NCBI GenBank assembly: GCA_034007245.1
Contig: JAVERH010000077.1
Coordinates: forward strand, 1-10,140
Direction: 5' to 3'
Length of the DNA stretch: 10,140 nt
Source of the DNA: Anaerosoma sp034007245
GTDB taxonomy: Bacteria > Actinomycetota > Coriobacteriia > Anaerosomatales > Anaerosomataceae
How positions within the stretch are numbered: position 1 is the first letter of the stretch; each line of letters opens with the position of its first letter. Shown here piece by piece: positions 6,407 through 10,140 of the stretch. The notes beneath the pieces are model-generated. The model made no database searches, was not told the origin of the DNA, and worked only from the letters and a program-made list of their open reading frames with translations. The translations under genes and the position numbers were made by a program.

Positions 6407-7680
6407 CCGCGCCTCTGAAAGTCGCGATGCTCGCGCTCAACTCACCGGGCTATCAGTCGCTCGCACTCGGGTACCTTCGCGCGTACGCGCAGGCTGACGA
6501 TCGCCTGAAGGGGCGCGTGGGTTTTCAGACGCTCGACCTGACCATCGACGATGACGCCTGGTGGGTCGCCTATCGTGTGATCGGCCTGGAGCCCGATGTG
6601 TTGGCCGTATCGGTCTTCTGCTGGGGCGCGCGGGCGACCTACGATGTCTGCCGGATCGTGAAGCAAGCGCTTCCGGATGTCCGCATAGTCCTCGGCGGTC
6701 CGGAGGTCGGGCCAATCGCAGCCGATGTGCTGCTCGCGCATCCCGAGGTAGATGCGGTCGTGCGCGGAGAGGGCGAGGCTGCTTTCGCTGACGTGCTCGA
6801 CCTTGCACGCCGCGGGAAGCCCTTCTCCCGCGCTGACGGCGTCACAGCGCGGGACGCATCGGGTGCTCCGCTGGCTGCCCCAGACCGGCCACTGATCGCT
6901 GACCTCGACTCCATCCCGTCGCCATATCTTACTGGCGTGCTCGAGCCGCGGGAGGGAAGCGCGTATATCGAAACGTTTCGTGGCTGTCCTCACGAGTGTG
7001 CCTACTGTTTCGAAGGCAAGGGATATGGTCGCATCCGCTCATTCGGGCGCGAGCGCGTGGAGGCCGAGATCGCATACCTCGCAGGTGAGTGTGGAGTACG
7101 GCAGTTCTCCTTCATCGACGCCGTGTTCAACCTGACCCCCGGGCGTCTCGAATGGCTCACCGGCGTGTTGGCGCCCTACGCGGCCCGGGGACTCACGCTG
7201 CACACGATCGAGGTCGATATCGAGCGTATCGATGACGATGCCGCCGCACTGCTCCGACGCGCCGGGGTGCTCTCGGTCGAGACGGGACCGCAGAGCGTGG
7301 GGAAGGTGGCGCTCGCGACATGCCGCCGCAAGTTCGACTCGGAGCGTTTCGCTGCAGGTGTCGCAGCCCTCAAGGGCCAGGGCATCCTCGTAGAGACCGA
7401 TCTCATCGCCGGTCTTCCCGGAGATACCGCCGAGGATTTCCTGGGTGGTGTGGCGTACTGCCTCTCGCTCGATCCCGGCAAGATCCAGACGTCCACCCTT
7501 CACGTGTTGCCGGGTACCAGACTGTACGTCGAGGCCGATGAGTTAGGTCTGCGCTTCGACTCCGAGCCACCGCACGAGATAGTGGCCACCGGCGATATCG
7601 GGTTTGCGGATCTGCGTCGGCTCGAAGCACGGTCGATCTACATCGCACGTCTACATGCCGCCCGTATCGAAGGCGAGTGA
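6403..7680 (+). CDS. B12-binding-domain radical SAM protein
   Basis: This is a 425-residue cytoplasmic enzyme of the cobalamin-dependent radical SAM class, which uses SAM and a cobalamin for methylations or ring/carbon rearrangements. Residues 5 to about 135 form a Rossmann-type B12-binding domain (KVAMLALNSPGYQSLALGYL, LEPDVLAVSVFCW, VRIVLGGPEVGP, VDAVVRGEGEAAF). It lacks the DxHxxG base-off motif, as do many radical SAM relatives. The radical SAM domain has an intact RGCPHECAYC (Cys195, Cys199, Cys202), an ETGPQS strand near 293 and TDLIAGLPGD at 332-341. The N-terminal pattern recalls B12-radical SAM proteins that carry a DUF4080 tail, but this one is shorter. GTG at 6403 overlaps the previous stop by 4 nt, and a strong GGAGG (6389-6393) lies 9 nt upstream. 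The aminotransferase gene follows after 1 nt. The substrate is not recognisable. Confidence 0.88.
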   Translation: MTAPLKVAMLALNSPGYQSLALGYLRAYAQADDRLKGRVGFQTLDLTIDDDAWWVAYRVIGLEPDVLAVSVFCWGARATYDVCRIVKQALPDVRIVLGGPEVGPIAADVLLAHPEVDAVVRGEGEAAFADVLDLARRGKPFSRADGVTARDASGAPLAAPDRPLIADLDSIPSPYLTGVLEPREGSAYIETFRGCPHECAYCFEGKGYGRIRSFGRERVEAEIAYLAGECGVRQFSFIDAVFNLTPGRLEWLTGVLAPYAARGLTLHTIEVDIERIDDDAAALLRRAGVLSVETGPQSVGKVALATCRRKFDSERFAAGVAALKGQGILVETDLIAGLPGDTAEDFLGGVAYCLSLDPGKIQTSTLHVLPGTRLYVEADELGLRFDSEPPHEIVATGDIGFADLRRLEARSIYIARLHAARIEGE

Positions 7681-7681
7681 T

Positions 7682-8839
7682 ATGAGCGAGGTCTCGCGGC
7701 GCGCCGAATCGATCCGTCCGTTCATCGTCATGGATGTCGTGGCGCGTTCCCGCGAGCTCGAGGCACAAGGCCGGGATATCGTGCATCTGGAGATCGGCGA
7801 TCCCGACTTCGCGACGCCCGAGGTCATCGTGAAGGCTGCCGAAGCCGCGATGGACGCGGGGGAGACGGGCTACACGCCAGCCCTCGGCTTACCCGGCCTC
7901 CGGGACGCTGTCGCGTTTCGGGCACACGAGGACTACGGCGTCATGGTAGACCCCGCTACGGTCATCGTCACCCAGGGCACATCTCCGGCGATGCTGTTGC
8001 TCTTCGGTTCGGTACTGGATCCCGGTGACGAGGTCATCATGCCTGACCCGTGTTACCCGGCATATCCCAACTACGTGAACTTCCTTGGCGGTGTTCCCGT
8101 ATCTGTTCGCGTACGTGCCGAGGACGGGTTCCGCTACCGCATCGACGCTGTGGAGCAGGCTATCACACCGCGCACGAAGGTGATCATGGTGAACTCGCCC
8201 TCCAATCCCACCGGCGGGATACTTGAACCGGAGGACCTTGAGGGGCTTGCGCAGCTGGCGGAGCGGTACGGCGTCTGGCTTGCGAGTGATGAGATCTACC
8301 ACGGTCTGCAGTTCGAGGGCCGGTCGCACAGTGTGCTCGAGTACACGGACCGGGCGTTCGTGCTCAACGGGCTCTCCAAGGCCTATGCGATGACCGGATG
8401 GCGACTCGGTTATCTCATCGCTCCACAGCAGTTCGTCCGCCCTGCCGAGAAGATCCAGCAGAACTTCTTCCTGTCTGCGAGCAACTTCATACAGGTAGCC
8501 GGGACCACGGCGTTGCTGTATGCGCAGGGTGACGTAGCGCGGATGCGAGGCGTCTATGATGAGCGAAGACGATTTCTGGTACCGGCGCTCCGGTCGGTGG
8601 GCCTGACTATCGAGACCGAACCGCTCGGCGCGTTTTATGTGTTCGCCGACGCTCGACACTGGGACGTCGACTCCGTTCGTCTTGCATCGCGGCTACTGGA
8701 AGAGGCGGGCGTCGCGGTCGCTCCCGGTAGGGATTTCGGGTCGGGTGGCGAAGGGTTTCTACGTATGAGCTATGCGACATCGATGGAGCGGCTTGAGGCC
8801 GGTGTCGCCCGGCTCGGCGACTGGGCTGCATCGCAGTGA
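7682..8839 (+). CDS. class I/II PLP-dependent aminotransferase
   Basis: This is a 385-residue fold-type I aminotransferase, the usual length for the aspartate/alanine/aromatic group. Visible landmarks are an N-terminal IRPFIVMDVVARSRELEAQG, HLEIGDPDFATP, and YTPALGLPGLRDAVA. NPTGG follows (Asn175), then Asp203 and Tyr206 in SDEIYHGL (PLP ring contacts). The Schiff-base Lys233 sits in GLSKAYAMTGWRLGY, and Arg361 in LRMSYA binds the substrate carboxylate. All key residues are present, so it should be active. It most likely transfers an amino group between an amino acid and a 2-oxo acid. The exact substrate (Asp, Ala, aromatic or a pathway intermediate) cannot be assigned. The frame is open back to 7604 inside the upstream gene. 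ATG at 7682 is chosen because it lies 1 nt after the upstream stop, has AAGGCGAG at 7670-7677, and matches the usual N-terminus. It is the last gene of the operon. Confidence 0.92.
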   Translation: MSEVSRRAESIRPFIVMDVVARSRELEAQGRDIVHLEIGDPDFATPEVIVKAAEAAMDAGETGYTPALGLPGLRDAVAFRAHEDYGVMVDPATVIVTQGTSPAMLLLFGSVLDPGDEVIMPDPCYPAYPNYVNFLGGVPVSVRVRAEDGFRYRIDAVEQAITPRTKVIMVNSPSNPTGGILEPEDLEGLAQLAERYGVWLASDEIYHGLQFEGRSHSVLEYTDRAFVLNGLSKAYAMTGWRLGYLIAPQQFVRPAEKIQQNFFLSASNFIQVAGTTALLYAQGDVARMRGVYDERRRFLVPALRSVGLTIETEPLGAFYVFADARHWDVDSVRLASRLLEEAGVAVAPGRDFGSGGEGFLRMSYATSMERLEAGVARLGDWAASQ

Positions 8840-8994
8840 CTGCTTGCGTTAGCCGGACACTGTTGATGAAAGGGCGATGTACCGTTCACCGATGTGGTCT
8901 GTGGCAGTCGTTACTATGTGCCGATGAAACACCCATGATGGTATGACGCTTGCGCCAGTGCGCAGGGACCGATCCACGAGGATACGGGGACAGC

Positions 8995-9741
8995 GTGAGC
9001 ATAGAGCTCTGGAGCAAGGCAGATATCCACATCCACTCGACCCATAGTGACGGTATCGCCACTATTCCAGAGATCATGGAGTATGCAGCCACTCAGACAG
9101 ACCTCAAAGTCATCGCCATCACCGATCACAACACCATCGAAGGTGCGCTCTTCGCCAAGGAGCTTGAGGACGTCTACGGCATCGAGATAGTGATCGGTGA
9201 GGAGATGTCTACCACAGAGGGGCACGTGCTCGGACTATTCCTCACTGAGGAGATACCCGCGGCCCTGACGCCTACCGAGACCGTTCGTCGCATCACGGAG
9301 CAGGGTGGAATCGCGATCATCCCGCACCCGTTCTCTGCACGTGGTGTGTTCGGTCCGTTCGGTCGTAGTAAGCTCGCAGACGCGGCGCGCGATCTCGCGT
9401 TCCATGCGCTCGAGGTCTACAACTCGGTCCCGTACCTCATCTGGGCTAATCGCCTTGCTGCCAAGATGTTCACCGGCGGACTCGGGGTCGCCGCGGTCGG
9501 CGGCTCGGATGCGCACGTATTGTGCGGTGTCGGGAAGGGCTATACGGTCTTTCGTGGCACGACCGCCGACGATCTCAGGAAGAGTATCGATGCGCTCGAA
9601 ACCCGCGCAGAGGCGGATCGTGGAGGTCTTGCGCTTGCGTTCCGCTACATGCGGAGTATCCCGAAGATCAGACGTCGGCAGGCGTTCAACCGGGCTCGCT
9701 GTAAGATATCCCGGCGCAGCATGAACTCAGGGCGCGTCTGA
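8995..9741 (+). CDS. PHP-domain metal-dependent phosphoesterase
   Basis: This 248-residue protein belongs to the PHP superfamily, which uses several histidines and acidic residues to bind metals and hydrolyse phosphoesters. Motifs are in order: DIHIHSTHSDG (His12, His14, Asp19), ITDHN (Asp44, His45), GEE (Glu69, Glu70) with GHVLGLF (His77), PHPF (His111) and GGSDAH (Asp172, His174). The layout matches stand-alone PHP proteins of the nucleotide/3'-5' phosphatase type rather than the PHP domain of DNA polymerases. The C-terminus is basic (FNRARCKISRRS). The frame is open from a TTG at 8950, but GTG at 8995 places the HxH motif close to the N-terminus as usual. GGGGA at 8986-8990 and GAGGA at 8978-8982 lie upstream. 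The preceding 155 bp contain a TACTAT (8912-8917) without a clear -35, and a small hairpin at 8949-8966, so the gene probably has its own promoter. Confidence 0.9.
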   Translation: MSIELWSKADIHIHSTHSDGIATIPEIMEYAATQTDLKVIAITDHNTIEGALFAKELEDVYGIEIVIGEEMSTTEGHVLGLFLTEEIPAALTPTETVRRITEQGGIAIIPHPFSARGVFGPFGRSKLADAARDLAFHALEVYNSVPYLIWANRLAAKMFTGGLGVAAVGGSDAHVLCGVGKGYTVFRGTTADDLRKSIDALETRAEADRGGLALAFRYMRSIPKIRRRQAFNRARCKISRRSMNSGRV

Positions 9742-10140
9742 CCCTGTCAGGGCGGAGTCGCCAAGTACCGAGGAGGCGGCCGATCGCACTGCATGTGCGA
9801 TCGCGTCATCATCCCCCCACGCACCGAGTGTCACGAGAGTGACCGACTTTGGAACGCGTGCGTAGGTCGTTGCTCGCTCAAGGTCGAGTAGTGTGTCGAG
9901 GGTGGGGAGGACGGTGGTGGCCGGCGCACAGACGATGCGCTGGCAGCCGAGCATCGCCAGGTGGCGGACGGTCTCGGTCACATCGGGTGTTTGCCACTGG
10001 AGCCATGCGATCCGTATGTTGTCGCATGGCAGTCCAGCTTCGGTCAGGCGCATTCGGACGCGCTGGATGAAGTAGTTCTCGGTCCGACCGGCATCCGGGT
10101 AGCGGTGTTCCCACGCATTTGGCGATCCCGGGCACACGAG
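9727..10140 (-). CDS. chelatase-superfamily protein (ferrochelatase/CbiX-like), C-terminal part
   Basis: The reverse-strand frame is open through the right edge, so the start is outside the window; about 137 residues are visible. The pattern ENYFIQRVRMRLTEAG, then IRIAWLQWQTPDVTETVRHLAMLGCQRIVCAP, resembles the second domain of class II chelatases. In that domain a Y..Q segment, an FQSR-like strand and a G..xVxVxP strand precede the metal-site loop. The loop here reads ATTVLPTLDTLLDLE, where ferrochelatases usually have FxSDHxETLxExD. The His and catalytic Glu are therefore not evident. It could be a divergent ferrochelatase, a sirohydrochlorin-type chelatase, or a non-catalytic relative. The 3' end overlaps the convergent PHP gene by 15 bp. 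The family call is moderate because only part of the gene is visible. Confidence 0.55.
   Translation of the reverse strand, partial: LVCPGSPNAWEHRYPDAGRTENYFIQRVRMRLTEAGLPCDNIRIAWLQWQTPDVTETVRHLAMLGCQRIVCAPATTVLPTLDTLLDLERATTYARVPKSVTLVTLGAWGDDDAIAHAVRSAASSVLGDSALTGSDAP

Noticed and set aside
7889..8659. Reverse-strand open frame opposite the aminotransferase
   Set aside because: The forward aminotransferase has all catalytic residues; the reverse frame has no domain pattern and no credible start context.
9727..9760. Bidirectional terminator between the convergent genes
   Set aside because: CAGGG/CCCTG repeats are present, but stems are only 5 bp with no T or A tracts, and they lie within coding sequence.
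1..10140. CRISPR arrays, insertion sequences, phage genes
   Set aside because: No regularly spaced repeats, transposase or integrase motifs, or terminal inverted repeats were seen on either strand.

Overview
The window looks like chromosomal DNA from a high-GC, probably anaerobic bacterium. Two features suggest an actinobacterial-type (for example Coriobacteriia-like) organism: high-GC coding with GTG starts, and a leucine tRNA that carries its own CCA. A cobalamin-dependent radical SAM enzyme and transporter ATPases with cysteine-rich tails point to anaerobic life. The taxonomy is inference from composition and gene content; no marker gene is present. Genes are dense, and all run left to right except the last.

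Region 1 (1-4499) is a peptide/nickel-type ABC importer in the order binding protein, DppB, DppC, DppD, DppF. The binding-protein gene enters from the left edge and stops roughly 100 residues earlier than its family normally does, so it may be broken. A strong hairpin lies between it and dppB. The two permeases and two ATPases look intact and closely packed.

Region 2 (4500-4681) is a stand-alone tRNA-Leu(GAG) with its own extended -10 promoter and a terminator-like hairpin.

Region 3 (about 4794-8839) is a tightly coupled four-gene operon: a calcineurin-type metallophosphoesterase, a small radical-SAM-like protein lacking the first cysteine of the canonical cluster motif, a B12-binding radical SAM enzyme with an intact CxxxCxxC, and a class I PLP aminotransferase. 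The junctions are a 4-nt ATGA overlap, a 4-nt GTGA overlap and a 1-nt gap. This is the most interesting part of the window: the coupling suggests one pathway, but its substrate cannot be read from the sequence.

Region 4 (8840-10140) holds a PHP-domain metal-dependent phosphoesterase after a 155-bp gap. On the opposite strand is the C-terminal part of a chelatase-superfamily (ferrochelatase/CbiX-like) protein that runs off the right edge. These two genes converge and overlap at their 3' ends by 15 bp.
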